Made by a program: the position numbers and the translations under genes | Shown: piece after piece, positions 7,612 through 15,551 of the stretch | How positions within the stretch are numbered: the stretch's first letter is position 1 | How the letters are laid out: the number at the start of each line of letters is the position of its first letter | Notes under the pieces: model-generated | What the model was told of the DNA's origin: nothing | Database searches by the model: none | What the model saw: only the letters and a program-made list of their open reading frames with translations | Origin: CAYMKL01 sp964390805 | GTDB taxonomy: Bacteria > Chloroflexota > Anaerolineae > VGOG01 | Reading direction: 5' to 3' | Assembly (NCBI GenBank): GCA_964390805.1 | Contig: CAYMKL010000079.1 | Location: 1 to 33,307 of the forward strand | Length of the DNA stretch: 33,307 bases

Positions 7612-8279
7612 GAAGCACAGAAGAGTGGCTAGAGTTTCTCCGAAGCCGAATACGGGTGTCGGATAAGGCGAAGAAGGGCCCAGTGACCCTGACCGATCTG
7701 CTCAGGAAGCGGTTCGGGGGCACCCTGGAGCCTGTCGCCCGTCTCATCGGCCGGACAGGGGTTTCCCCCAACGTGGTAACGATGATGGGTGTTGTTCTTA
7801 ACCTGGGGGTCGCCTGGGTACTGGCCCAGGGCCACGTGAGGATCGGCGGCCTGTTGGTCCCCCTGGTGGCGCTGTTCGATGCCTTGGATGGGACCTTGGC
7901 CCGGCTGACAGGTAAGAGGAGCCGCTTTGGAGCTTTCCTGGATTCGACCATGGATCGTTTCTCGGAGGCGATCGTCTACCTGGGGCTCCTTTTCTTCTAT
8001 ACGCGACTCGGCGCTGGACGGGAGATCCTTCTCATCTATGTTACTATAGTGGGCTCCCTGATGGTCAGCTACGCCCGGGCCCGGGCCGAGGGGCTGGGCC
8101 TCGATTGCAAAGTCGGGCTCCTCACTCGCTTAGAGAGGACCATTGTCCTAACCGTCGCCTTGATCCTGGATCAGGTGCCCACCGCCTTGTGGGTAATGGC
8201 CATCCTGACTAACTTCACCGCATTTCAGCGGATGTACCACGTTTGGAAGGCGACTCATGGGGAGGATGAGGGCGGTTAG
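7608..8279 (+). CDS. CDP-alcohol phosphatidyltransferase (PgsA/PI-phosphate synthase-like)
   Basis: The start is a TTG at 7608 overlapping the upstream stop by four bases; no ATG with a ribosome site fits better. The 223-residue membrane protein has the complete CDP-alcohol motif D91xxD94G95xxAR99, G108, D112, D116. Several hydrophobic helices follow. The family condenses CDP-diacylglycerol with an alcohol. Between a PimA-like enzyme and a PlsC-like acyltransferase, inositol phosphate is a likely acceptor, as in the mycobacterial pgsA1-patA-pimA cluster, but glycerol phosphate cannot be excluded. Confidence 0.88.
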   Translation: MRSTEEWLEFLRSRIRVSDKAKKGPVTLTDLLRKRFGGTLEPVARLIGRTGVSPNVVTMMGVVLNLGVAWVLAQGHVRIGGLLVPLVALFDALDGTLARLTGKRSRFGAFLDSTMDRFSEAIVYLGLLFFYTRLGAGREILLIYVTIVGSLMVSYARARAEGLGLDCKVGLLTRLERTIVLTVALILDQVPTALWVMAILTNFTAFQRMYHVWKATHGEDEGG

Positions 8280-8285
8280 GTGTAG

Positions 8286-9173
8286 ATGAGGGACTTTTCC
8301 GGTGCGGGCGATGGAACACGGACCAAAGCTGTTTGGCGTGATCTGTCGCCCGTTTTTGCGTTAGCGTTGCTTTGGGATGTCTTGAGGGGCAGGAGTCGGT
8401 CCTTTGCGGCTGACGCAGCCAGGCTGCTGCGCATCCTCCGTCCCCAACCCCAGGTCGAGCACGCCGATCTCATCCCGCTAGAGGGTGCTTTCGTAGTGGT
8501 ACTGAATCACTACTGCCGCCGGGGCCTGGGCGCCTGGTGGGGCGTCTTCCTGATCGGTCAGGTCATTGCTCGCCGGAGGACGGAATCGGGCCAGGTGAGT
8601 TGGATCATGACCAGCGGGTGGACTTATCGAGACCCTATCCGCAGCCAGTTGGTGACACCCCTCACGCGCTGGCTTTTCCGCAGAATTGCTCGCTCCTACG
8701 GCTTCGTCTCGATGCCTCCCAAGCATCCCGCTCTTCTTCAAGTCGAGGAGAGGGCCCAGGCGGTGCGGAGAGCTCTATCTCTGGCCCACGGGGGAGCCAT
8801 GATTGGCCTGGCGCCTGAGGGGCGGGACAGCAGTGACGGCAGCCTGATAGATCCGCCTGCTGGAGTAGGACGCTTTCTGCTTCTGCTAGCCAAAGCGGGC
8901 CTTCCCATCCTGCCGGTGGGCGTAGCTGAGAAGAACGGGACCCTGACCGCCTCCTTCGGTGAACCTTTTACCTTGAGGGTTCAGCCGGGCCTGGAAAAAC
9001 GCCAGCAGGATCGCCGAGCTGGTGAGACCGTGATGGTGGCCATAGGCAAGCTCCTGCCGTCGGAGTTGTGGGGAGTCTACCGGCAGCAGGTTAGCACGGA
9101 ATATCCGCTTGCCCCACGACACACGAAACCCCTGGCAGCGATGCCTGAATCCACCCCCACGCCTCCCTCCTGA
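8286..9173 (+). CDS. PlsC-like 1-acylglycerol-phosphate acyltransferase family protein
   Basis: The 295-residue protein begins six bases after the previous stop, making it the fifth gene of the operon. VVVLNHYCRRG (71-80) corresponds to the PlsC motif I, but the Asp expected five residues after His75 is Gly80. The downstream GLAPEGRDSSDG corresponds to the EGxRS motif and FLLLLAKAGLPILPVGV to the P-motif. Together these support the glycerolipid acyltransferase fold. The missing Asp suggests altered catalysis or a divergent active site. A role in acylating the same phospholipid pathway is inferred from position. Confidence 0.72.
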   Translation: MRDFSGAGDGTRTKAVWRDLSPVFALALLWDVLRGRSRSFAADAARLLRILRPQPQVEHADLIPLEGAFVVVLNHYCRRGLGAWWGVFLIGQVIARRRTESGQVSWIMTSGWTYRDPIRSQLVTPLTRWLFRRIARSYGFVSMPPKHPALLQVEERAQAVRRALSLAHGGAMIGLAPEGRDSSDGSLIDPPAGVGRFLLLLAKAGLPILPVGVAEKNGTLTASFGEPFTLRVQPGLEKRQQDRRAGETVMVAIGKLLPSELWGVYRQQVSTEYPLAPRHTKPLAAMPESTPTPPS

Positions 9174-9202
9174 TTGACTTCGCCGCGTTTGTCTGGTACA
9201 AT
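9174..9202 (+). promoter_or_regulatory. Promoter for the cyclase-AAA fusion gene
   Basis: TTGACT (9174-9179), a 17-base spacer and TACAAT (9197-9202). It starts immediately after the stop of the preceding acyltransferase and separates the fusion gene from the lipid operon. Confidence 0.7.
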
Positions 9203-9280
9203 ACCCCATATCCTCACACACAATTTACCCCTTACCGTCACTGATTGCGACCGCCAAAGCCCAGGGAAGAGGAGGCTGAG

Positions 9281-12200
9281 ATGCAGTGTCCGCGATGCAA
9301 GACGGATAACCCCCAACGAGCTAAGTTCTGCCTGAACTGTGGGGCTGGGTTGACCCTAATCTGTCCCCAGTGCGGAACCGAGCTGCCGCCTCATGCCAAG
9401 TTCTGCTTCGACTGCGCCGCCCCGATTGCTGTGCCCCCTCCCACTCCTGAAGAGGAAGCCGGCACGCCCGCTCTCGACAAGGCCATCCAACGCCTGGTGC
9501 CCCGGGAGTTCGCCGACCGCCTGCTGGCCACGCGGGGCCAGGTGGGCAAGGAGCGCCGAATAGTGACCATCCTGTTCTCCGACGTCAAAGGTTCCACGGC
9601 CATGGCCGAGGAGCTGGACCCCGAGGACGTGATGGAGATCATGGACGGGGCCTTCGACGTGTTGATCGAGCCCATCTACCGCTATGAGGGTACGGTAGCC
9701 CGCCTGATGGGCGATGCCATCCTAGCCTTCTTCGGTGCGCCCATTGCCCACGAGGACGATCCCGAACGGGCCTGCCGCGCCGCGCTGGAGATCGTTGAGG
9801 GAGCTCAGCGCTACGCCGCTCGCTTGGAGGAGGAGCGTGGCATCAGCGGGTTCAACGTGCGGGTGGGGATCAACACGGGGTTGGTGGTCGTTGGCGAGGT
9901 AGGGTCGGACTTGCGGGTGGAGTACACGGCCATGGGGGATGCGGTGAACCTGGCGGCGCGGATGGAAAGTTCTGCAGAGCCAGGGACGATCCTGATTACT
10001 GAGGACACCCACAAGTTCATCGTCCCCTTGTTCGAGACTGAGGCGCTGGGGCTTGTCGAGGTGAAGGGGAAGTCCGAGCCTGTCTCGGTCTACCGTGTGC
10101 TGGCGGCCAAGGTAGCAGCCGTCAAGTTGCGGGGCATCGCCGGGCTGGAGTCGCCCCTGGTAGGGCGCGAAGCCGAGTTCGGTGCGCTGGGTGAGGCCCT
10201 GGAGCGTCTTGGTGCTGGTGTGGGGGGCATCGTTACCATCTGGGGTGGGGCGGGTATCGGCAAGTCGCGGCTGGTGGCGGAGCTGCGTAGGGGCGCGGCT
10301 GCCGCGCCCCTACGATGGGTGGAGGGTCGTTGTCTGTCGTACGGGACGTCCATTGCCTATCTGCTGTGGTTGGACGTGCTGCGGGGCCTGTTGGGGGTGA
10401 CGGTGGAAGACTCACCGGTTGCTGTCCGGGGCGCACTCAGGGAGAGGGTACGGACGCTGTGCCCTGAGCACTTTGAAAGCGTGTACCCCTACTTGGGCCG
10501 GCTGATGTCTCTGCCGCTGGAAGCCGAGGACGAGGCGGGAATCCGTGACCTGGAGGGTGAGAAACTCAAGAGCGGAACCTTTCGCGCTGTGGAGATGCTG
10601 ATTGAATGTGCCGCCAGCGAGCGTCCCCTGGTGTTGGTCTGCGAGGACTTACACTGGGCCGACCCCACCTCGACGGAGCTGCTGGAGCAATTGCTGGCTC
10701 TCACCGACCGTGCTCCACTGCTGATCCTATGTGTCTTCCGTCCACGGACGGAGCATGCATCCTGGCGCGTCAAAGAGACCGCCGCACGGGACTACAGCCA
10801 CCGCCACACCGACCTGTGGCTGGATCCGCTCTCCGCCAGTGAGAGCGAGACGCTAGTGGGCAACCTACTGCGTGTGGAAGGGCCGCGCCCTGAGCTTGTC
10901 GAAGGGCTGCCCCCGAAGCTCAAGTGGCGCATCCTGAGCCACGCCGAGGGGAATCCGTTTTATGTGGAGGAGATCATTCGCTCGCTGATTGATGAAGGGG
11001 CCATTGTACGGGACGAAGCCACCGGTCGCTGGCAGGCGACTCGGGACGTGGCCGACATCGCCATCCCGGACACGCTGCATGGGGTGTTGATGGCCCGCAT
11101 TGATCGCTTGCAGGAGGAGGCCAAGCGGGTATTGCAGATGGCAGCGGTCATCGGGCGGATCTTTCTCTACCGCGTGCTGGCGGCCATTGCTCGGGAGGAG
11201 CGGGAGCTAGATGACCGGCTGTTGACCCTACAGCAGGAGGAGATGATTCGCGAGCGGGCGCGGCTGCCGGAGTTGGAATACATCTTCAAACACGAATTAA
11301 CGCGGGAAGCGGCCTACAACGGGTTGTTGAGGAAGGAGCGACGGGTCTTCCATCGTCAGGTGGCGGAGGCGCTGGAGGGGTTGTTCCCTGATCGCATTGA
11401 GGAGCAAGTGGGACTGCTGGCCCATCACTGGGAGCGGGCTGGGGATGCGGAGAAGGCGACAGAGTACCTGCTGCGTGCCGGCGTCCAGTCCCGCCTGGCC
11501 TACGCCCACGAGGAGGCCATTGACTACTACCAACGGGCGCTGGCCTTTCTGAAAGAGCAAGGTGACTACGAGCGGGCGGCGCGGACGCTGATGAAGCTTG
11601 GGTTGACTTATCACAATGCCTTTGATTTCAAGGCAGCGCGCCAGGCCTACGACGAGGGCTTCGCCTTGTGGCAGCGGGCAGGGGAGATGGAGCCGACCGC
11701 CCCGCCGCCCCCTGCGCCTCACGCTCTCAGAATGCTTTGGAGCGATCCGCGGACCCTGGATCCGGCCATGTCAATCAATGTGAAGTCGGGTGCTGTAATA
11801 GGCCAACTCTTCAGTGGGCTGCTGGAGCTGAGCCCGGAGATGGACGTGGTGCCCGATGTGGCCCGAAGCTGGGAGGTGCTGGAAGGTGGGCGAAAGTACG
11901 TCTTTCACCTGCGGGACGACGTGCGCTGGAGCGATGGCGCTCCGGTGACGGCGGGGGACTTTGAGTACGCCTGGAAGCGGGTGCTGAACCCGGCGACTGG
12001 ATCGCCACTCGCTGAACTACTGTACGACGTCAAGGGTGCCCGGGCCTTCCATCAAAGTGAGGTCTCCGATCCAGATAATGTGGGGGTGCAGGCTCTGGAC
12101 GAGGTCACCCTGGCCGTGGAACTGGAAGGGCCAACAGGTTATTTCCTCCAATTGCTGGCCCACGGTGCTACCTATCCCGTGCCTCGGCGTGTGGTAGAGG

Positions 12201-13216
12201 CACACGCCGAGGCGTGGACCGAGGTCGGGAACATAGTCACCAATGGGCCTTTCAGGCCGGAGACCTGGCAGCGAGGGCAGTCAATGGTCTTCTCGCGCAA
12301 CCCCAAGTATCATGGGCGGTTCAAAGGGAATGTGCAGCGGGCGGAACTCACTTTCGTTCCTGCCGAGGAATTGTGTACCTTCCTAGCCGTGTATGAAGCC
12401 GATGTTTTGGACACCTTGGACATTACGTTCTTTCCACTGGAGGAGGTAGAGGGTGCACTTCAACGGCACGCCGGGGAGTATGTCTCGGTACCAGGGCTGA
12501 CGACCCACTACATCGGGTTTGACGTGAGGCGACCGCCCTTTGACGACGTTCGGGTGCGCCGGGCCTTCGTCATGGCCACAGGCAGGGGAAGGCAGGCGGA
12601 CCCGCGGGAGATAGGCCATTTCCCAGCCACGGGTGGATTCGTGCCACTGGGCATGCCGGGGCATTCAGCGGGGATTGCTCTGCCTTACGATCCCGATCAG
12701 GCGCGACGGCTCTTGGCTGAGGCCGGCTATCCGGGTGGCCACGGCTTCCCCACTGTAGACTTTCTGCTGGCCGCTACCCCTATTGTCTCTTTTGCGAGCA
12801 AGCACTGGCGGGCACAATGGCGGGAAAACCTGGAGGTAGAGACCACGTGGGAGGCAATGGAGTTGGGGATGTTTCCCAACAGGCTGGCGAGGGATCCACC
12901 ACATATGCTTAACATGGGGTGGCAGGCCGATTATCCCGATCCAGACAACTTTCTCAGGGTGGGTTTTCCATGGAAGATGACTGGCTGGCGAAATGAGGTC
13001 TACGACCGGTTGGTGGAGGAAGCCAGGCGAGTCACGGACCAGGGAGAGAGGATGAGGCTGTACGGGCAAGCGGACAGGATCCTGGTAGAGGAAGCGGCGA
13101 TCATGCTCCTTAGCTATGAACGAACGCATCTGCTGGTGAAGCCGTGGGTGAGCAGGTATCCCATGTCGGCGATCAAAGAGTGGTTCTGGAAGGACGTCAT
13201 CATCGAGCCGCATTAG
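9281..13216 (+). CDS. Zinc-ribbon / class III nucleotide cyclase / AAA ATPase / SBP family 5 fusion
   Basis: I chose the ATG at 9281, which has an AGGAGG just upstream, over an ATG at 9245. The 1311-residue chain has two CxxC zinc ribbons (Cys3, 6, 17, 20 and 28, 31, 42, 45), then a class III cyclase (about 90-275) with metal ligands D101 (LFSDVKGST) and D145 (RLMGDAILAFFGAP) and TAMGDAVNLAAR. A STAND-like AAA module follows (GREAEF near 295, Walker A GGAGIGKS at 322-329, Walker B LVLVCED near 450) and a helical TPR-like stretch to about 800. From about 810 to the end is a family 5 peptide-type solute-binding domain. There is no signal peptide or membrane segment, so the binding domain should be cytoplasmic. 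The adenine-pocket Lys common in cyclases appears as Arg, so ATP or GTP use is open. Confidence 0.88.
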   Translation: MQCPRCKTDNPQRAKFCLNCGAGLTLICPQCGTELPPHAKFCFDCAAPIAVPPPTPEEEAGTPALDKAIQRLVPREFADRLLATRGQVGKERRIVTILFSDVKGSTAMAEELDPEDVMEIMDGAFDVLIEPIYRYEGTVARLMGDAILAFFGAPIAHEDDPERACRAALEIVEGAQRYAARLEEERGISGFNVRVGINTGLVVVGEVGSDLRVEYTAMGDAVNLAARMESSAEPGTILITEDTHKFIVPLFETEALGLVEVKGKSEPVSVYRVLAAKVAAVKLRGIAGLESPLVGREAEFGALGEALERLGAGVGGIVTIWGGAGIGKSRLVAELRRGAAAAPLRWVEGRCLSYGTSIAYLLWLDVLRGLLGVTVEDSPVAVRGALRERVRTLCPEHFESVYPYLGRLMSLPLEAEDEAGIRDLEGEKLKSGTFRAVEMLIECAASERPLVLVCEDLHWADPTSTELLEQLLALTDRAPLLILCVFRPRTEHASWRVKETAARDYSHRHTDLWLDPLSASESETLVGNLLRVEGPRPELVEGLPPKLKWRILSHAEGNPFYVEEIIRSLIDEGAIVRDEATGRWQATRDVADIAIPDTLHGVLMARIDRLQEEAKRVLQMAAVIGRIFLYRVLAAIAREERELDDRLLTLQQEEMIRERARLPELEYIFKHELTREAAYNGLLRKERRVFHRQVAEALEGLFPDRIEEQVGLLAHHWERAGDAEKATEYLLRAGVQSRLAYAHEEAIDYYQRALAFLKEQGDYERAARTLMKLGLTYHNAFDFKAARQAYDEGFALWQRAGEMEPTAPPPPAPHALRMLWSDPRTLDPAMSINVKSGAVIGQLFSGLLELSPEMDVVPDVARSWEVLEGGRKYVFHLRDDVRWSDGAPVTAGDFEYAWKRVLNPATGSPLAELLYDVKGARAFHQSEVSDPDNVGVQALDEVTLAVELEGPTGYFLQLLAHGATYPVPRRVVEAHAEAWTEVGNIVTNGPFRPETWQRGQSMVFSRNPKYHGRFKGNVQRAELTFVPAEELCTFLAVYEADVLDTLDITFFPLEEVEGALQRHAGEYVSVPGLTTHYIGFDVRRPPFDDVRVRRAFVMATGRGRQADPREIGHFPATGGFVPLGMPGHSAGIALPYDPDQARRLLAEAGYPGGHGFPTVDFLLAATPIVSFASKHWRAQWRENLEVETTWEAMELGMFPNRLARDPPHMLNMGWQADYPDPDNFLRVGFPWKMTGWRNEVYDRLVEEARRVTDQGERMRLYGQADRILVEEAAIMLLSYERTHLLVKPWVSRYPMSAIKEWFWKDVIIEPH
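10286..10314. repeat. GTAGGGGCGCGGC palindromic repeat inside a coding region
   Basis: A 14-base arm (CGTAGGGGCGCGGC) and its exact complement are separated by one base. It is translated in frame as RRGAAAAPLR between Walker A and the next strand of the AAA domain. It looks like a dispersed palindromic element captured in the gene. Confidence 0.6.
10888..10906. repeat. GAGCTTGTCGAAG dispersed repeat inside a coding region
   Basis: CCCTGAGCTTGTCGAAGGG is translated as part of RPELVEGL in the ATPase region of the fusion gene. Related sequences occur at 19035-19062, 21869-21890 and, inverted, at 29179-29223. Confidence 0.55.
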
Positions 13217-13236
13217 GTCGCGTTCGCTTACTGCGA

Positions 13237-13269
13237 AAACCCTTCGGGTCTCCGAGACCCAAAGGGTTT
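13237..13269 (+). terminator. Stem-loop, probable terminator of the fusion gene
   Basis: AAACCCTT (13237-13244) pairs with AAGGGTTT (13262-13269), and inside it GGGTCT pairs with AGACCC around a CCG loop. No T run follows, so termination is likely only by position after the 13216 stop. Confidence 0.5.
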
Positions 13270-13291
13270 AGCGGCGGTGGGCACAAGACGC

Positions 13292-13320
13292 TTGACCTCC
13301 GTGCCTTTCTGTGATATACT
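13292..13320 (+). promoter_or_regulatory. Promoter of the toxin-antitoxin and CRP operon
   Basis: TTGACC (13292-13297), a 17-base spacer and TATACT (13315-13320) with TG one base upstream (extended -10). It is one of the strongest matches in the window. Confidence 0.75.
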
Positions 13321-13323
13321 ATT

Positions 13324-13340
13324 GTACAAACAGGTGTACA
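13324..13340. promoter_or_regulatory. Candidate operator: two TGTACA palindromes one helical turn apart
   Basis: TGTACA at 13324-13329 recurs at 13335-13340, an 11-base repeat directly after the -10. This is where an autoregulating antitoxin would be expected to bind. The binding protein is inferred. Confidence 0.5.
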
Positions 13341-13361
13341 GCATTGCAGGGAGAGGATGAT

Positions 13362-13931
13362 ATGGAGCGTGTACTGAGTGTCAGTGAGACACGAGGGCGG
13401 CTGACCGGTCTGGTGCAGCAGATCGCCGAGCGGGGTGGAGAGGTCATCATCACCACCCGCGATGAGCCGATGGCCGTGCTAATGAGTTATCGGGCCTACC
13501 AGCGCTGGCGAGAACGTCAGCGGCGTCAGGCACGGGTCCAGTTTGCAGAACTGCTGAGTTTGGCGCAGGAGTTGATTGAGACAACGTTAGAGGGGAGTCG
13601 CGAGGCCGGCGATAGCGACTTGTATCTCTTCTGGCACAACTTCAAGCCGCTGGCCGAAGAACTGTGGCAGGCTGGTCTGGAGGTCTCAGAAGGACACGCC
13701 CTCATCGCCTCCACGCTGCTCGATGTGACACTGATGGTTCTGGACGGCGATGCCCCGCTGCGACCGGAACACCTCACCATCCTGAAACGCATCGCGACCG
13801 ATCTCCTGCCCCGCCCGGAGCTGACAGCCGACGATGCGGCTCAGGCACACCGCTTGCTGGTCGAGGGAGAGTTGCGCACCGTGTTCCCTGTGGAGGGTGA
13901 TCTGGCGACATTGTACGAGGCAGCAGCATGA
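13362..13931 (+). CDS. Phd/YefM-type antitoxin with long C-terminal extension
   Basis: The ATG at 13362 is preceded by GGGAGAGG; an in-frame ATG at 13311 lies inside the promoter and is rejected. Residues 1 to about 60 match the Phd/YefM DNA-binding fold (ERVLSVSETRGRLTGLVQQI, EVIITTRDEPMAVLMSYRAYQ). The product is 189 residues, about twice the usual 80-90, with a helical extension of about 125 residues that I do not recognise. It overlaps the PIN gene by four bases (ATGA), the standard antitoxin-toxin order. The N-terminal half should bind the promoter; the extension is the natural place for toxin neutralisation. Confidence 0.8.
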   Translation: MERVLSVSETRGRLTGLVQQIAERGGEVIITTRDEPMAVLMSYRAYQRWRERQRRQARVQFAELLSLAQELIETTLEGSREAGDSDLYLFWHNFKPLAEELWQAGLEVSEGHALIASTLLDVTLMVLDGDAPLRPEHLTILKRIATDLLPRPELTADDAAQAHRLLVEGELRTVFPVEGDLATLYEAAA

Positions 13932-14695
13932 TGAACGATGGTCCGCGTGTCTTCCTCGATACCACTATCCAGATCGAGCGACTGACCGGAACCCGTGCCC
14001 GCCGCGCTCAGTTGACCGCCCAACTGGTGGGTAAAGAGGTAGTGACCTCGACCTATGTCCTGGGCGAGTTTCTACGCACGCTGGTCAAAGACTGCATCAC
14101 CCTGTACACGCTGGTCTCGCAGAATGTTCACCTGGATGATGTGGAGGTGCAGATCGCCAACCGTTTCAACAAGCGCGAAGCGAGCCGCTGCCTGCTACTG
14201 TGGGCCACCCTGCAGCGGTCACGGACCTATGGACGGGAAAAGGTGCTCTGCACTTTGCGCACGTACATCGAATACGGCCTGGTGCAGGCGTTTATGGCTG
14301 GTGTGGATCAGGTGAGCGACGCCACCGGTTGTGGACTGGCGCAGGAACGGCCTTGTCGGGTTGAAGGGACGTACCGTCTACGAGCACAATGCCGGCGCGA
14401 GGTGAAAGAGTGCCGGCTGGAGGAATGGCTGGCCACGTATTCTGCCGCATTGGATGGCGTAGCGCCCCATCTCCGAGCGTCTGACAAGCCCGCCCTGGTC
14501 AGGATTGGCGAACTGCTGGGCGAGTTCCCCCAAGCCCCTGAGACCGTGCGGGGGCGCAACTGTACCTGGTATCTGGGTGATCCGATCATTGCCCTGGAAT
14601 GTCCCGCCGACGCTGATCTCTACACTACCAACCGCCGTCACTTCGGGGTGCTCTGCGCACAATTGGGCAAACGGATGTACAAGCCGCAAACTTAG
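13928..14695 (+). CDS. PIN-like toxin (putative ribonuclease) with central insertion
   Basis: The N- and C-terminal parts fit a PIN nuclease: D11 in RVFLDTTIQIE, E47 in YVLGEFLRTL, D218 in YLGDPIIALEC and D228/D230 in PADADLYTTNRRHF. These are the acidic residues that bind metal in PIN ribonucleases. At 255 residues it is far longer than the usual 130-150. The extra middle part (about 60-200) includes four Cys (135, 143, 155, 162) that could bind zinc. It follows the Phd-like gene with a four-base overlap, so a type II toxin-antitoxin pair is the best reading. Toxicity and RNA target are unknown. Confidence 0.7.
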   Translation: MMNDGPRVFLDTTIQIERLTGTRARRAQLTAQLVGKEVVTSTYVLGEFLRTLVKDCITLYTLVSQNVHLDDVEVQIANRFNKREASRCLLLWATLQRSRTYGREKVLCTLRTYIEYGLVQAFMAGVDQVSDATGCGLAQERPCRVEGTYRLRAQCRREVKECRLEEWLATYSAALDGVAPHLRASDKPALVRIGELLGEFPQAPETVRGRNCTWYLGDPIIALECPADADLYTTNRRHFGVLCAQLGKRMYKPQT

Positions 14696-14704
14696 GAGGT
14701 TCGA

Positions 14705-15394
14705 ATGTCCAAAGTGACGATGCTTCGAAAGGTTCCCCTCTTCGCCGGCCTGTCTGACCAGGAGCTAGAGGTTTTGGCCGGCAGTCTGGGGAAGCGCACC
14801 TTCGGCAAGGGGATGATCATCTTTCACAAGGGTAGCCCCGGCCAAACCCTGTACGTCATCGAGTCGGGCAAGGTGCGCATCTTTATCATCAGCGAGTCCG
14901 GCCAGGAGATCTCGGTCAACATCTACGGTCCCGGCGATGTCTTTGGCGAGCTGGCCCTTCTCGACGGCCTGCCCCGTTCGGCGGGAGCGGTGGCTGTGGA
15001 GAAGGCGGTAACTCTCACCCTGCATCGGGATGATTTCCTACGGCACCTGGAGGTCTGTCCACGCATGGCCAGGAGCATCATGGAGGTGCTGAGCACGCGC
15101 CTGAGGTATACCACCATTTACGCCGAAAGCCTGTCCTTTCTCGACGTCTATGGCCGGGTGGCGGCGAAACTCCTGGAGCTGGCCGACCGCTACGGAATGC
15201 AGAAAGATGGAGAGGATGGGGTCGAAATCAACCTGCGCCTGACCCAGGCTGAGCTGGCCAGTTGGGTGGCGGCTACCCGAGAGAGCGTCAACAAGGTGCT
15301 GGGCACCTTCCGTGATCACGGGCTGATCCAGGTCGAGGGGCAGAGGATCACTATCTTGAACCGGCGGGGATTGGAGAGACGGATCTTGTATTGA
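14705..15394 (+). CDS. CRP/FNR-family cyclic-nucleotide-responsive regulator
   Basis: This 229-residue protein has an N-terminal cNMP-binding domain (about 8-125) with a full phosphate-binding cassette, FGELALLDGLPRSAGA, and a C-terminal Crp-type helix-turn-helix (about 150-225; LTQAELASWVAATRESVNKVL). There are no FNR-like N-terminal Cys residues, so cyclic nucleotide sensing is more likely than oxygen sensing. It starts nine bases after the PIN gene with a TTAGGAGGT ribosome site, so it is co-transcribed with the toxin-antitoxin pair or at least coupled to it. Two CRP-type palindromes occur 160-200 bases downstream of its stop, in front of the RiPP precursor gene, and are its most obvious candidate targets. 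Confidence 0.9.
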   Translation: MSKVTMLRKVPLFAGLSDQELEVLAGSLGKRTFGKGMIIFHKGSPGQTLYVIESGKVRIFIISESGQEISVNIYGPGDVFGELALLDGLPRSAGAVAVEKAVTLTLHRDDFLRHLEVCPRMARSIMEVLSTRLRYTTIYAESLSFLDVYGRVAAKLLELADRYGMQKDGEDGVEINLRLTQAELASWVAATRESVNKVLGTFRDHGLIQVEGQRITILNRRGLERRILY

Positions 15395-15490
15395 TTCAGG
15401 ACTCATTTTTGCTCAGCCTGGATCGCCAGATCCAGGCCAAAGGCGGGGATTTAGCAATCCCCTTGGAGCAATTCTGTTCCACGGAAACTG

Positions 15491-15527
15491 GGGGTGGGAA
15501 ACGGTTCTGTCGTTCCCATCCCTTTTT
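15491..15527 (+). terminator. Rho-independent terminator after the CRP gene
   Basis: GGGGTGGGAA (15491-15500) pairs with TTCCCATCCC (15513-15522), ten pairs with one G-T, followed by five T (15523-15527). Two further hairpins (15417-15436 and 15445-15462) lie just upstream. Confidence 0.7.
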
Positions 15528-15551
15528 GTTTGCCTGTTGAGGGAGCCAAGG

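Noticed and set aside
14696..14710. tRNA T-loop-like word GGTTCGAAT
   Set aside because: It is the ribosome site and start codon region of the CRP gene; no cloverleaf can be drawn around it.
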